The position numbers and the translations under genes were made by a program. Positions 51,125 through 62,261 of a stretch of 64,000 nt of DNA are shown one piece after another (position 1 is the first letter of the stretch; each line of letters starts with the position of its first letter). This stretch comes from Bettongia penicillata ogilbyi (taxonomy: Eukaryota; Chordata; Mammalia; Diprotodontia; Potoroidae), in assembly GCA_023548195.1 (NCBI GenBank), contig JAJHZJ010000496.1, positions 12,057,070 to 12,121,069 on the forward strand, read 5' to 3'. Below the pieces are notes generated by a model, which saw nothing but the letters and a program-made list of their open reading frames with translations, was not told the origin of the DNA and did not search any database.

Positions 51125-52109
51125 CCCTATCCAATTGATAAATGGTCAAAGGATATGAACAGGGAATTTTCAGAGGAAGAGATTAAAGCTATCTATAGTC
51201 ATATGAAAAAAATGCTCTAAATCACTATTGATTGGAGAGATGCAAATCAAAACAACTCTGAGGTACCACATCACACCTATCAGATTGACTAACATGACAA
51301 AACAGGAAGATAATAAATGTTGGAGAAGATGTGGGAGAGTTGGAACACTAATTCATTGTTGATGGAGCTGTGAGCTGATCCAACCATTCTGGAACTATGC
51401 CCAAAGGGCTACAAAAATATGCATACCCTTTGACCCAGCAATATTGCTTCTGGGACTCTGTTCCAAAGAGAACATAGAAGTGGGAAATGGTCCCACATGT
51501 ACAAAAATATTTATAACAGCTCTCTTTTTGGTGGCCAAAAACTGGAAACCAGGGGGATGCCCATCAATTGAGGAATGACTGAACAAGCTGTGGTATATGA
51601 ATGTAATGGAATATTATTGTGCTATGAGAAAAGATGAACAGGAAGACTTCAGAGAAGCCTGGAAAGACTTATATGAATTTATGATGAGTGAAAGGAGCAG
51701 AACCAGGAGAACTTTGCACACAGTAACAACCACAGTGTGTGAGGAATTTTTCTGGTAGACTTAGTACTTCATTGAAATCCATGAACTTGAAAAATTTCCA
51801 TTGGACTCGAGGCAAAATGCCTTCCACATCCAGAGAAAGAACTATGAAATTGGATCACAGATAGAAACAGACCATTTTCTTTTGTATTATGTTTTGTTTT
51901 GTTTTGTTTTATGGTTTCCCCCATTCATTTTAATTCTTCTATGCAACATGCATTTAATAGGAATGTACATGTAGAATCTATATAAGATTATATGCTGTCT
52001 CAGGGAGGGAGTAGGGAGGGAGGGGGAATGAAGGGAAGGGAGTGGAAAAAAATATAAGATATATGGAAGTGATTGTCAAATACTGAAAACAAATAAAATA
52101 ATTCAATTT
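51125..52109 (+). mobile_element. L1 3' end nested in HAL1 ORF1
   Basis: 5'-truncated L1 of about 985 bases: ORF2 C-terminus (aatggtcaaaggatatgaac, gatgtgggagagttggaaca, tggagctgtgagctgatcca, ccctttgacccagcaatatt), then 3'UTR with aaatgccttccacatccaga, a (GTTTT)n at 51893-51911, the purine run gggagggagtagggagggag (52003-52022) and a short A-rich tail. Low divergence from 55986-57390 indicates recent activity. A 13-base duplication flanks it. Confidence 0.93.
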
Positions 52110-52122
52110 AAAAAATAGACTA
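52110..52122. repeat. nested L1 target-site duplication, right
   Basis: aaaaaatagacta, after which the HAL1 ORF1 resumes. Confidence 0.85.
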
Positions 52123-53868
52123 ACCCAAATGACAAAAGAGATCCAAAAAGCCAATGAAGAGAAGAATCCCCTTAAAAGCAGAATTGGTCAGATGGAAAAG
52201 GAGGTCCAAAAACTCACTGAAGAAAATAATTCCTTCAAGATTATAATGGAGCAGATGGAAGCTAATAACTTTATGAAAAATTAATAAATTATAAAACAAA
52301 ACTAAAGGAATGAAAAAATAGCAGACAATGTGAACTATCTCACTGGAAAAAACAACTGACCTGGAAAATAGATCCAGGAGAGACAATTTAAAAAGTATGG
52401 GACTACCTGAAATCCATCAACAAAAAGGGTCTAGACATCATCTTTCAAGAAATTATCAAGAAAACTGCCCTGATACTCTAGAACCAGAGGGCAAAATAAA
52501 TGTTGAAAGAATCCACCAATCACCTCCTGAAAGAGATCTGAATAGAAAAACTCCTAAGAATATCATAGCCAAATTCCAGAGCTCCCAGATCAAAGAGAAT
52601 ATATTGAAAGCAGCTAGAAAGAAACAATTTGAGTATTGTGGAAATACTATCAGGATAACATGAGATCTAGCAACTTCTGCATTAAGGGATCGCAAGGCTT
52701 GGAACATGATATTCCAGAAGTCAAAGGAACTAGGATTAAAACCAAGAATCATCTACCCAACAAAACTGAGTATACTACTTCAGGGGAAAAAATGGCTATT
52801 CAATGAAATAGGGGACTTTCAAGCATTCTTGAAGAAAAGACCAGAGCTGAGTAGAAAATTTGATTTTCAAACACAAGCATTAAGAGGAACATGAAAAGAT
52901 AAATGGGAAAGGGAAATCATAAGAGACTTACCAAAATTGAACAGTTCACATTACTACATGGAAAGATAATATTTATAACTCTTGAGACTTTTCTCAGTTC
53001 TAGGGTAGTTGGATAGATTATATACATATAAACAAAGGGCACAGGGTGATTTGAATAGGAAGGGATGCTATCTAAAAAAATAAAATTAAAGGATGAGAGA
53101 GGAATATATTGGGAAGAGAAAGGGAAAATTGAATGGAGAAAATTATCTGTCACATAAAAGAGGCAAGGAAAAGCTTTTTCAATGGAAGGGAAGAGAGTGG
53201 AGGTGAGAGGGAAAAAGTGAACCTTACTCTCATCACATTTGGTTTAAGGAGGGAACAATATGCAAACTCAATTTGCTATGAAACTCTATCTTACAGTACA
53301 GGAAAGTAGGGGAGAAGGGGATAAGCAGGGGGTGAGGGGATGATAGAAGGGAGGGAAAATGGGAGGAGAGCATAATTAGAAGTAAACATTTTGAGGAGGG
53401 ATAGGGTCAAAAGAGAGAATAGAAAAAATGGGGGGCAGGAGAGGATGGAGGGAAATGTATTTAGTCTTCCACAACATGATTTTATGGAAGTCTTTTCCAT
53501 AACTACATATGTATAACATATTAAATTGCTTGCTTTCTCAGTGGGGATGGGTTGGAAGAGAGGAAGGGAGAGAAGTTGGAACTCAAAGTTTTAAAAACGA
53601 ATGTTAAAAATTGTTTTTACATGCAACTGGGAAATAAGATATACAGGCAATGGGGTATAGAAATTTATCTTGTCCTCCAAGAAAATAGAGGGGATGAGGA
53701 TAAGAGAAGGGAGAGGTGTGATAGAAGGGAGGGCAGATAGGAGGACGGGGTAATCAGAATTCACACTCTATTGGGGTGGGTGGAGGGGAGAGATGGGGAG
53801 AAAGTTTGGAACTCAAAATCTTATGGAAATGAATGTTGAAAAGTAAAAATAAATAAATTAGAAAAAAA

Positions 53869-53880
53869 GAAGTGACATGG
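53869..53880. repeat. HAL1 target-site duplication, right
   Basis: gaagtgacatgg, which is also part of the host L2 (reverse of its ccatgtcac). Confidence 0.8.
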
Positions 53881-54850
53881 TCAGACTTGTGCTTGAGAAA
53901 GATAATTTCACTACTTGTGGGGAGGATAGGATGAAGTGGGATGAGAGTAGAAAACTAGGGGACCAATTAAAAGGTTTTTTTTTTTTACAGAAATTCAAGA
54001 AAGAAGAAATGAGGGTCTAAACTATAGCAGTCACTATGTGAATGGACAGAAGAAAACTCTTGCAAGATATATTGTGAAGGTAGAATTGACAAGGTAACTG
54101 TGCCCATTGGGGGTCCATGAGATCACCAGATGAAAGGGTGTAGAGAGAGAAGTGGGTCCAGGGCAGAACCTGGGGTACGGGTGGTCTTGGTGGATGATAA
54201 AGCATCAAAAGATCATTCATACAAGAATGAATCATCAGACAGGCAGGAAAACCAGAAGGGAGAACTTTGGCAGAAGACAGTATCCAAGAGAAAAGGATAA
54301 TCAGCAGTGTTCAACACTGCAGTGAGGTCAAGGATGATTAAGTAGAGGCTGGCAGATTTTGTTTTTAGGAGATTGTTAGAAAACTTAGAGAGAATAATTT
54401 CTCCCAAGTGGTAGAAAAGCAGAAGGTATATAATTTAAAAGGGACTTGAGAAAACAAGAGGGGAGGACCGAGTGTGAATAGCTTAATCTAGATATTTCAC
54501 TGAAAAGGGTAGAAGAAACATGGGCTAATAGCCTGAGAGGGTGACAAGGTAAAATGAGGGGTTTTTGAAGGATAGAAGAAACCTGAACATCTTTGGAAGC
54601 AGCAGAGGAGCCACTCAATATTAATTGAAAATTAGTGGGAAAGAGGATTATTGAAGGGAAAGTACCTGGAAAAGATGGGATGGCATAGAGTCATGGTCAC
54701 CTCTAAAGGGGTTAGTCTTAACAAAGAACAGATCACTTTATTTTCAAAGGCTGGAGTAAAAGGAAATGCTGGAGGATGACTTAGAATTGGAAGGTGTAGA
54801 ATAGCGTGGAAAGAGGGCACTCACTGCTGAATGGTCTTTATCTCCTCAGT
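53881..54850 (-). mobile_element. LINE-2, RT region, right of HAL1
   Basis: About 970 bases of L2 on the minus strand, including reverse-transcriptase sequence: frame 54407-54213 reads LIILDLTAVLNTADYPFLLD, the L2 'LDLSAAFDTVDH' motif with changes, and frame 54235-54017 has HFSLYTLSSGDLM. The first catalytic Asp position is intact-looking but frames are broken. It joins the L2 at 50025-50232. Confidence 0.88.
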
Positions 54851-54929
54851 TAATTAGAAGGCAACATATTCTTCTGGGTGAGTTAGAGGAGAGAGTGATG
54901 TAGCAGCCACCCAGTGATATGAAAGCACT

Positions 54930-55320
54930 GAAGATCAAAAGTGCTTGTGCTGGACACCTCAGTTTGCAATCCATTTGAGACATAAGCTTTGTGACCTAAG
55001 GCAAGCCACCTTCTCTGAGCATCCATAAAATGAGGATATTAGGATATTACTGCTGAAGTTCTATGGAAACTCAAGGGAGATAACATGCATAAAATGTCTT
55101 GTAAATCTCAAAACCATATATAAATTCAGCTAAGTTCTTTCCATATTCAGCCCAGACAGTAAAGAGAATAAGGAAAACCTGGGTTCTTCAAATCACTTGA
55201 CATTTCCTGGTTGTGTGACCCTGAGTATGTCACATAACCCCTTACTGTTCCCAAGCAACTTTCTAAGACTATAACTTACAGATCTGCCTTAGTAAAGGGA
55301 TTTCTTAATAGATGTTCACT
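54930..55320 (+). repeat. MIR-like SINE, then SINE with 'ctttctaagact' tail
   Basis: 54930-55140: gacctaaggcaagccacctt, tgtcttgtaaatctcaaaac. 55145-55320: gttgtgtgaccctgagtatg, tcacataaccccttactgtt, aactttctaagactataact, tacagatctgccttagtaaa. The second is a CORE-SINE variant with its own tail, as at 22740. Confidence 0.75.
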
Positions 55321-55349
55321 ACGGTAATGAAATAACAGGTCCCGATCAA

Positions 55350-55600
55350 TGCATGTGCATGGGTGTGTGTTTATTGTGTATTTGAATTATGTCTATATGT
55401 GTACCTATCCATGTGTATTACATATGCGTGCATGTGTGTACATATGTATATGTGCATCTGGATATCATGTATATGTTTGTGTGCATGTATTATATATGTG
55501 CATTTTGTTATATATTGTGTGTACATTGTTGAGTATGTATGTGTGTTTGCATGGATGTGTATATTATATGTGAATATGTGTATATGCACATATTTGGGGA
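55350..55600. repeat. imperfect alternating purine-pyrimidine tract
   Basis: About 250 bases of tgtgcatatg-like words (catgtgtgtacatatgtata, gcatgtattatatatgtgca). No fixed period; Z-DNA prone. Open on both strands (74, 80 and 72 codons) for that reason. Confidence 0.88.
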
Positions 55601-55619
55601 GTTGACGTTTTCTCAGTCA

Positions 55620-55973
55620 CCAGTTTGGGGGGGGGATCTTGGCGTAGAATATTAATAAGCTCAAAGAACTTTTCCATAACTTTAGTATGTCCCTTCTTTT
55701 ACAGACTTAGTTAATCTCTCCATGGCCTCATAATCTCTCATCTATACAAATTTGATCCAACCCAGCTTTCTTTCCCATCTTTTCTCACTTTGATGCCACA
55801 TCTGCATCCTCTGTAGCAAGCACCACAGGACTATTAGCGTCAAAGGGTGGTAATTCCACTCTTCCATGGGGAGCATAGTTTCTTGTAATATTTTTTTAAA
55901 ATCTTTCCCATTTTTCTTTTTTGTAGTTCTCTTTCTATTGTCATACTTGAATCCATTTGGGATGATTTTAATT
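55620..55973. other. no recognised feature
   Basis: Begins with a 9-10 base G run at 55626; the rest is unique-looking T-rich DNA. Confidence 0.45.
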
Positions 55974-55985
55974 GGTGAATATCTT
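55974..55985. repeat. L1 target-site duplication, left
   Basis: ggtgaatatctt, identical to 57391-57402. Confidence 0.85.
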
Positions 55986-57390
55986 TTTTTTAATTGATTT
56001 TGTTTTCAGTGTTTGACCATCACTTCCATACATCTTAGATTTTTTTCCACTCCTTCCCTCTTATTTCCCCCCCAACCCCACTCCCTCCCTGAGACAGCAT
56101 ACAGTCTTATAGAGGTTCTACATAGACATTCCTATTAAATGCATATTGCATAGAAGAATTAAAATGAATGGGAGAAACCATAAAACGAAACAAAATATAA
56201 CATAATACTAAAGAAAATGGTCTGTTTCTGTCTGCAATTCAATTCCATAAGTTCTTTTTCTGGATGTAGAAGGCATTTTGCCTCAAAAGTCCATTGGAAA
56301 TTTTTAAAGTCCATGCATTTCAATGAAGTACTAAGTCTACCAGAAAAATTCCTCACTCACACACTGTGGTTGTTGCTGTGTACAAAGTTCTCCTGATTCT
56401 GCTCCTTCCACTCATCATAAGTTCATATAAGTTTTTCCAGGCTTCTCTGAAGTCTTCCTGTTCATCTTTTCTCATAGCACAATAATATTCCATTACATTC
56501 ATATACCACAGCTTGTTCATTCATTCCCCAATTGATGGGCATCCCCTTGATTTACAGTTTTTGGCCACCACAAAGAGAGCTGCTATAAATATTTTTGCAC
56601 ATGTGTACATTTTGTACATTTTGTACATTTCCTATTTCTATGATCTCTTTGGGATAGAGTCCTACAAGCAATATTGCTGGGTCAAAAGGTATGCATATTT
56701 TTGTAGCCCTTTGGGCATAGTTCCAAATTGCTCTCCAGAATGATTGGATCAGCTCACAGCTCCACCAACAATGAAGTAGTGTTCTAACTCTCCCACATCT
56801 TCTCCAATATTTATTATCTTCCTGTTTTGTCATGTTAGTCAACCTGATAGGTGTGATGTGGTACCTCAGAGTTATTTTGGTTTGCACCTCTCTAATCAAT
56901 AGTGATTTAGAGCATTCTGTCATTTGATTATAGATAGCTTTAATCACTCCCTCTGAAAATTCCTTGTTCGTATCCTTTGACCATTTATCAATTGGAGAAT
57001 GACTTGTATTCTTGTACATTTGACTCAGTTCTCTATATACTTTAGAAATGAGGCCTTTCTCACAGACGCTATTTGTCAAAATTCTTTGCCAGTTTTCTGC
57101 TTCCCTCCTAATCTTGGTTTCATTGGGTTTGTCTGTGCAAAAAATTTTCAATTTAATGTAATCAAAATTATCCATTTTGCACTTCATAATGTTCTCTATC
57201 TTGTATCAGGTCATAAATTTCTTCATTTTCCATAAATCTGACAAATACACTATTCTGTGCTCCCCTAATTTGTTTACAGTATCAATCTTTATACTTAGAT
57301 CATGTATCCATTTGGACTTTACTCTTGTGTACGGTGTGAGGCATTGGTCTATGCCCAGTTTCCGCCTCTCTGTTATCCAGTTTTCAATTA
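55986..57390 (-). mobile_element. L1 3' end, recent, 5'-truncated
   Basis: 1.4 kb on the minus strand: poly-A (seen as T-run at 55984), 3'UTR with the C-rich complement of the purine run (56052-56092), and the ORF2 C-terminus. The frame 57187-56552 is open for 211 codons and contains NKYWRRCGRVRTLLHCWWSC, the cysteine-rich end of ORF2p; a stop and small insertion near 56620-56640 (a repeated tttgtacat word) break it. A 12-base exact duplication flanks it. Strongly similar to the nested L1 at 51125. Confidence 0.94.
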
Positions 57391-57402
57391 GGTGAATATC
57401 TT
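57391..57402. repeat. L1 target-site duplication, right
   Basis: ggtgaatatctt. Confidence 0.85.
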
Positions 57403-57431
57403 GCCAAGTTTTCTTTAATAATTAAAAAAAA

Positions 57432-57700
57432 ACAATAGCTAGCATTTATAATATATGGAGTATATTTATATATTCCAACTTTAAGTTTGGAATACATTGT
57501 ACATGTTATCTCATTTGATCCCCACAAAAACCCTTGGAGGTAGGTGCTGCTATTATCTCTATTTTACAGATGAGGAAATTGAGGCACAGAGCACTCAAAT
57601 GACTTGCCCAGGGTCACACAAATGTTTGAGACTGGATTTGAGCTCAAGTCTTTCTGACTCCAAGCCCAATACTTAGTCTACTTTGCTACCCACCTGCAAT
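57432..57700 (-). repeat. CORE-SINE, MIR-like tail, complete
   Basis: acaatagctagcatttataa, tgatccccacaaaaaccctt, gatgaggaaattgaggcaca, cttgcccagggtcacacaaa, tttgctacccacctgc. Confidence 0.93.
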
Positions 57701-57774
57701 CCTTTAAACTGGCTTTACTCTCCACTACTTTTGTCCCCTTTCTGAGCTAAGTGCTCATCATCATCATATATGAA

Positions 57775-57830
57775 CATACACAGAAACATATATACACACA
57801 TACATGCATATATGTATAATACATATAATT
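57775..57830. repeat. (ATAC/ATAT)n microsatellite
   Basis: acatatatacacacatacat onward, about 55 bases, impure. Confidence 0.85.
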
Positions 57831-58269
57831 AGAGATTCAATCTATTAAGTAAATTAAAACTTTAATCTCCGAAGTAACAAAAATCGTCTTTGTATTCTAA
57901 TTCATCCCCAAAGACGGGGTCTTTTTTCCAAAAAGAAAAAGATGGTAAATACTTGTTGGATTGAATTGAATGAAAGTACAAAAACCCTGGGAGAGAGCAT
58001 ACCTTAAGTCTTATCAGTCATTAACACCCTAGTGAAAAGTAGTTTGCCAAATCCATTTCAAAGAGCGAGTTTTGATGATTTGAGGCAGAAAAATCAGGAA
58101 AAGAACAGAGCCTTCCAAGTGCAAAATAAGAAGATGACTGCATGGGAGAGGTATAGAGTGGGATGTGAGGGGAGGCTTGAAAGGAAAACCTAGGGGGCAC
58201 TACAAGCTAGCTGTGTTGGCTTCACAGTTTGACCCTGAGGCTCACCCAGAATTCCCATATAGATGGACA
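57831..58269. other. mostly unassigned
   Basis: 57940-57975 may be an L2 terminus (aatacttgttggattgaatt). The rest looks unique. Confidence 0.4.
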
Positions 58270-58405
58270 AATCCTAGGTCCAGAGCTGGAAAGGACAACA
58301 GCAGCTATGTCCTGTCTGTTCCCCTCATTTTACAGATGAGGAGTCGGAGGCCCAGACAGTTCACAAATTCCCTTTGTGCTAGGGTGGCCTGTGGAAAGCC
58401 TCACT
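58270..58405 (-). repeat. MIR3-type SINE
   Basis: gagctggaaaggacaacagc, cccctcattttacagatgag, gagtcggaggcccagacagt. Confidence 0.85.
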
Positions 58406-58984
58406 CAAACCTTCTTGCTGAGTAATCCCCATCTAGTGTCTTGGCTGCCTGGGGTGGGGGAGAACTGCTGCCTTTGTGTCTCTTTTCCTCTAGATGGCAG
58501 CAGGAGAACAAAATAGAGCTAGAGATGCTGCTGATTTATTTTTAGGGCCCAGTACCAACGAAGAGACCTGTATATTTCAGTTGCCAGAAATCAAGGCCTG
58601 TTTCCCCCCTATTTTCCCAGAGTCCTTGAATAGGGCATTAGGGGTTAGGAGTAAGTATGGACAATGTTGTCATCTCCCTTCCCCCAACCTCTCCACCCCA
58701 AACAGCAGTGATGGAAGGAGAGAAGGACTGACAGACATCCAGGGGACTCGGATAATGCAGCATCATTGAGCATTTCTGTGGCTTCCCAGCATCAACATTG
58801 GACATGACTCTTGGGGACAGGACAGGTTCAAGAAATGGTTAGGATTCAAGGGCATTGTTGAGAGTTGCTGAATAGACCTTAGTACTGTTGAGCATTACAT
58901 GCCTTTCTGCTCCATAAAACAAGGGGACAGAACTTAGGTGGCCCTGGAGATTCCTCCAAGCTCCAGATGAATGGTCCCTTTGTT
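58406..58984. other. no recognised feature
   Basis: Unique-looking DNA. The 91-codon frame 58494-58769 starts atggcagcaggagaac but has no recognisable domain. Confidence 0.4.
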
Positions 58985-59155
58985 CTCACTGCCTAGCTCA
59001 GTGAGAGGTGGTGACTTCGCTAGGGTCATGCAGTCAGTGTACCTTCAACTTGAATTCAGGTCTTCCTGACTCCCACACTGGCTCTAACCACCAGCACCCC
59101 ACTGACTCTAATAGGAGATGCTTAATAAATGTTCATTGGATTACATTGGATTAGA
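58985..59155. repeat. MIR minus fragment and L2 3' end
   Basis: 58985-59100 minus: tcgctagggtcatgcagtca, cttgaattcaggtcttcctg. 59108-59155 plus: gagatgcttaataaatgttc. Confidence 0.75.
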
Positions 59156-59159
59156 ATAA

Positions 59160-59490
59160 CAGATAGGTGGCATAGACAGAAAGACTTGAAGTCAGCAGAG
59201 TTTTAAACCCTAATAAAGTCAAAACCTCTTCACTTCAGTTTCCTTATCCGTAAAATGAGGATAATATAATAACACCTCCCAAATGCTTCAAAACAAAACA
59301 AAAACCGTGCTAAACAGAAACTGATAATACAGTACAAGACAAGCAAAAATGAAAAACAGTAAAAAGAAAATAGAATAAAATAGGGATAATAAATGCACCT
59401 AACTCAGTTACTGTTAGGATAAGGATCAAAGGAGATAATATATGCAAAGCGCTTCATAAACCTTGAAACTTTATAGAATTGTTAACTTTT
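59160..59490 (+). repeat. CORE-SINE with A-rich internal insertion
   Basis: Head acagataggtggcatagaca, core cagtttccttatccgtaaaa, tail tatgcaaagcgcttcataaa. About 95 A-rich bases (59285-59380: aacaaaacaaaaaccgtgct and similar) sit between core and tail, possibly a poly-A-bearing scrap or a local expansion. Confidence 0.82.
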
Positions 59491-59584
59491 GTATGATTAG
59501 TATTGGCTCAGTCATTCAGAGGTTTGATTAGGAAGGACGGTCTGGCTTCCTTTAGATCAAATTACATCAGATCAGGTTCAGAGG

Positions 59585-59810
59585 TAGTATGGCCTAATAG
59601 GTTGGATCCTGGACTTGGAGTAAAGAAGACTGCAGTTCAAATTCTGGGCATTTATCTATCTCAGTTTTCTTCTCTGTGAAATGGGGAAATAAAAGCCTAA
59701 CGGGTCTGCTGTGAAGCACTAATTCCATGTGCCCCATTTTCATCATCCATAAAATAAGGGAGTTAGACCAGATGACCTCAGAGATCTACGGATGGAAGAT
59801 TCCAAGGAGT
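59585..59810 (+). repeat. MIR3-type SINE
   Basis: tcctggacttggagtaaaga, tctcagttttcttctctgtg, gggagttagaccagatgacc, tcagagatctacggatggaa. Confidence 0.85.
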
Positions 59811-59982
59811 GCACTTGGGGCATATTTTTTCAATATGTCAAAATGAAATTTATTAATAGAGAATATGGCCCACTTTCTTCCACTGTCATTTTTAGTATGG
59901 AGAAGAGCAGAGTGTTTTACCTCTTGGCTGTTAATGGGCACAGCTCTGCCAGCTTGTTAGAATTAGATCAGTGTCTGCAATG

Positions 59983-60050
59983 AATCACAGACATTTAGGT
60001 TTGGAAGAGACCTTGGAGGAGGTTACCCTGTCCACAGTACTTGATTGTTA
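59983..60050 (-). repeat. MIR3 3' end
   Basis: acatttaggtttggaagaga, ccttggaggaggttaccctg. Confidence 0.65.
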
Positions 60051-60604
60051 ATGACAGTCTTGGAAAAGGGGCACCAACATCCAGCCCTAAGCAACTAGAT
60101 GTGGGGGCCCTTCTTACCTTGGGTCTAAGAAGCTTAAGGTCCTGGCTCCAGCTCAAAACCCAAAAGGAATCCAGCCTCCAGGACTGTGCCCCCAGGAGTT
60201 CTGCCCTGGGGATGTATGTAGTCTACTCCACCCAGAGGTGAAAGGCCTCAGCCAAGAAATGGGACAGGTAAATCAGAAATGTCTACCTCAACCTCTTCCT
60301 CTGCCTCAACCTCTTCCTGCACCCCACCTCCAACCTCTGCCCCATCCCCCTTTCTGTCCCAATTGTATAGATTTATCTAAGTAATTTCCAGCTATTTAGG
60401 TGATTATCCCACCCAGCTTGGAGCACCCCACAGTAGAAGTAAATACTGTACATATGGAGTTGGAAATGTGCAGGAAGAGTTGTTAAGTGTTAACTTAAGT
60501 CTTAAGTTGTTAAGCCAGATGGGCCAACCTCCCACGTTTGGCCCAGGGCCTCTCCTAGGATGCATTAGATACTTGGTGCTTTGTAGGAATGGGCCCTAGT
60601 TTGA
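60051..60604. other. no recognised feature
   Basis: Includes a pyrimidine-rich stretch 60280-60360 with the 15-base word cctcaacctcttcct repeated. Otherwise unique-looking. Confidence 0.45.
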
Positions 60605-60975
60605 CTTTGAATTCTGAGTTTCAGTGCTACTCTATGACCACAGACCAATCAGTTCACCCATCGGAGTCTCAGTTTACCTTTGCATCAGATGAAGGGATTG
60701 TGCAACATGCTGTCTAAGGTCATTGATCCCAGAATCCTAAGAACAACCGCATATGCAGCAAAGGGAGGAAGAATGAGACCTAGGTAGTTCAAAGAGCATG
60801 AAAAAAAGGAGACGTCCTCAGATGAAAATCTGAGGCCCAAGAAAATCATATCTAACCCAGAGGGTATTCCTGAATTTTAAGATTAATCTTTCTTATCTCC
60901 TTGTATAAGAATCAAATCAAAATCTGAACCAAGGTCTTTCTGACTCTTAGGTCCAACAGACTCATCTCTAACCAA
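60605..60975. repeat. MIR3 plus and MIR minus fragments
   Basis: 60605-60745 plus: tcggagtctcagtttacctt, tgctgtctaaggtcattgat. 60815-60975 minus: gatgaaaatctgaggcccaa, atctgaaccaaggtctttct. Confidence 0.65.
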
Positions 60976-61878
60976 GAGGCTTCTGGGTATGAACATCACT
61001 TTATTTGTACAAGTACCTCATCAGCCAGGCAAGGACAGAGGAGCCCCCAGGCAGGCCATTCTGGAAGGATGACACAAGGTGGTGTATGCACAATTCCTGC
61101 TGCCCAAAGCTTCGCTGGCCTTTCCTGGGAAGATGACAGTGGGAATTTGGGCACCCTTTTCAATGTTTTAACCCTTAGTACACCCTGAGAAAAACAAACA
61201 AAAGTGGAGGCAGCCAGAGCAAGAAAGAGGAAAGAGCAAAACCCACCAATCCTTAACCCCTTCCTCCATCCAGGGTCTTCTCCAGCCCTAGCTCTAGCAT
61301 CATCAACTCCAAAGACAGTTTTCTCAGTTCTGAGGTGCCAGTTGGAGAACTCATTCAGGTATGAAAGAGTTCACTTAGCCAGTTTTCTCTTAGCCATTCA
61401 TTGGGAGCTTTATTATGTGAAGTGCATGGACCTGAGATTAAATAAGGAGCTAAACAAAGCCCTGATATAGGAAAAAACCCAGACTTATATAGACAGAAAG
61501 CAATACAGCCTGTAGGATGATGATGCAATTTTGGGTTTCTTATAGGGATTAGAGATTTAGGGACAGGATAAGTACAAACAAGGCAAGGAAGCTGGTTGCA
61601 TTCAAGATTAGGAAAAATTGTCATGATACAGGATGAGGAAGATGAATGACAAAATAGGGAACACAGGATAAGGGGGACAAAAGCAGTTCTTTTGGTACAA
61701 GTTGTATGGTATTTAAAGACAAGGAGAAAGGGCATTAAGATACCCTCAAGTTACAGGATGGGCTACAGAATGAGCCCCAAACCCTCTCAGGGAGCCTGGG
61801 GAAGGAACTCTTAATCTTAACCCTTCGGGTACCATTTGTATCCACATCATCAGGAAAAAGGAAGAAGTTTGTCTTCTA
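60976..61878. other. unassigned, unique-looking
   Basis: About 900 bases. Short frames (88 codons plus at 61204-61470; 126 codons minus at 61355-61735) overlap in opposite senses and have no domain. No repeat family recognised. Confidence 0.4.
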
Positions 61879-62040
61879 GGAAGGAAGGAAGGAAAGAAAA
61901 GAGAGAAGGAAAGGTGGCAAGGAAGGAAGAAAAAAGGAAAGAAGAAAGAAAAGGAGAGAAGAAAGGGAGGAAAGACACACAGGAAGGGGGAGGAGGGAAG
62001 AAATGAAAGGAGGGAAAGAAGGAAAAGAGGGAGGAAAACC
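61879..62040. repeat. polypurine tract (GGAA/GAAA)n
   Basis: About 160 bases almost entirely A and G, with GGAA and GAAAG units and few interruptions (gtggcaag, cacac). Triplex-prone and likely length-variable. Confidence 0.93.
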
Positions 62041-62119
62041 TGAAGGGCACATTTTCATATCACTTGAAGTGTTACTGACTACTTTCTTCCCAGGACATTA
62101 GTACCTGGGTAGGACCAGG

Positions 62120-62225
62120 ATTCTATCATGGCCTAGCACAGTCTCTTGCTCAGGGTAGGCACTTAAATGCTTGTTAAATTAAACTAAATTTACAGATGGA
62201 GACACTGAGGCTCAGAAACATTGAG
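62120..62225. repeat. L2 3' end and MIR scrap
   Basis: 62120-62195 plus L2 end (ctagcacagtctcttgctca, cttaaatgcttgttaaatta); 62196-62225 a MIR minus scrap (cagatggagacactgaggct). Confidence 0.65.
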
Positions 62226-62261
62226 TCCATGATGATGTGCCTGCCATACTGTGGCGGAAAA

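Larger units (their letters stand above)
50844..52894 (+). pseudogene. HAL1 ORF1 (ORF1p-like), broken
   Basis: ORF1p is the RNA-binding trimeric chaperone of L1-type elements. ATG at 50844 (atgagcaaaaaacagaaaaa) is frameshifted within 35 codons. A clear coiled-coil part follows at 50890-51120 (heptad-like, with KEELKKDFENQVAEVEQNMQ), then resumes after the nested L1 at 52125-52290. The RNA-recognition and C-terminal region is at 52300-52894, including IIAKFQSSQIKENILKAARK (frame 52397-52663) and AFLKKRPELSRKFDFQTQAL near the end. Stops and frameshifts at several points, plus the L1, make it non-functional. Confidence 0.85.
50245..53868 (+). mobile_element. HAL1-type half-L1 element, essentially full length
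   Basis: HAL1 elements keep L1 5'UTR, ORF1 and 3' end but no ORF2 and depend on L1 enzymes. Here the 5' end begins with the L1 signature ggcggagccaagatggcaga (50258-50277), ORF1 runs from about 50844 to 52894, and ORF1 is followed directly by a purine-rich 3'UTR (aggaaagtaggggagaaggg at 53300; ggggtgggtggaggggaga at 53774) and an A-rich end at 53842-53868. No endonuclease or RT sequence lies between. Near-perfect 12-base duplications flank it. Removing the nested L1 leaves about 2.6 kb. Confidence 0.85.

Noticed and set aside
56552..57187. 211-codon minus-strand ORF as a host gene
   Set aside because: It is the C-terminal end of L1 ORF2p in a 5'-truncated L1 with target duplications.
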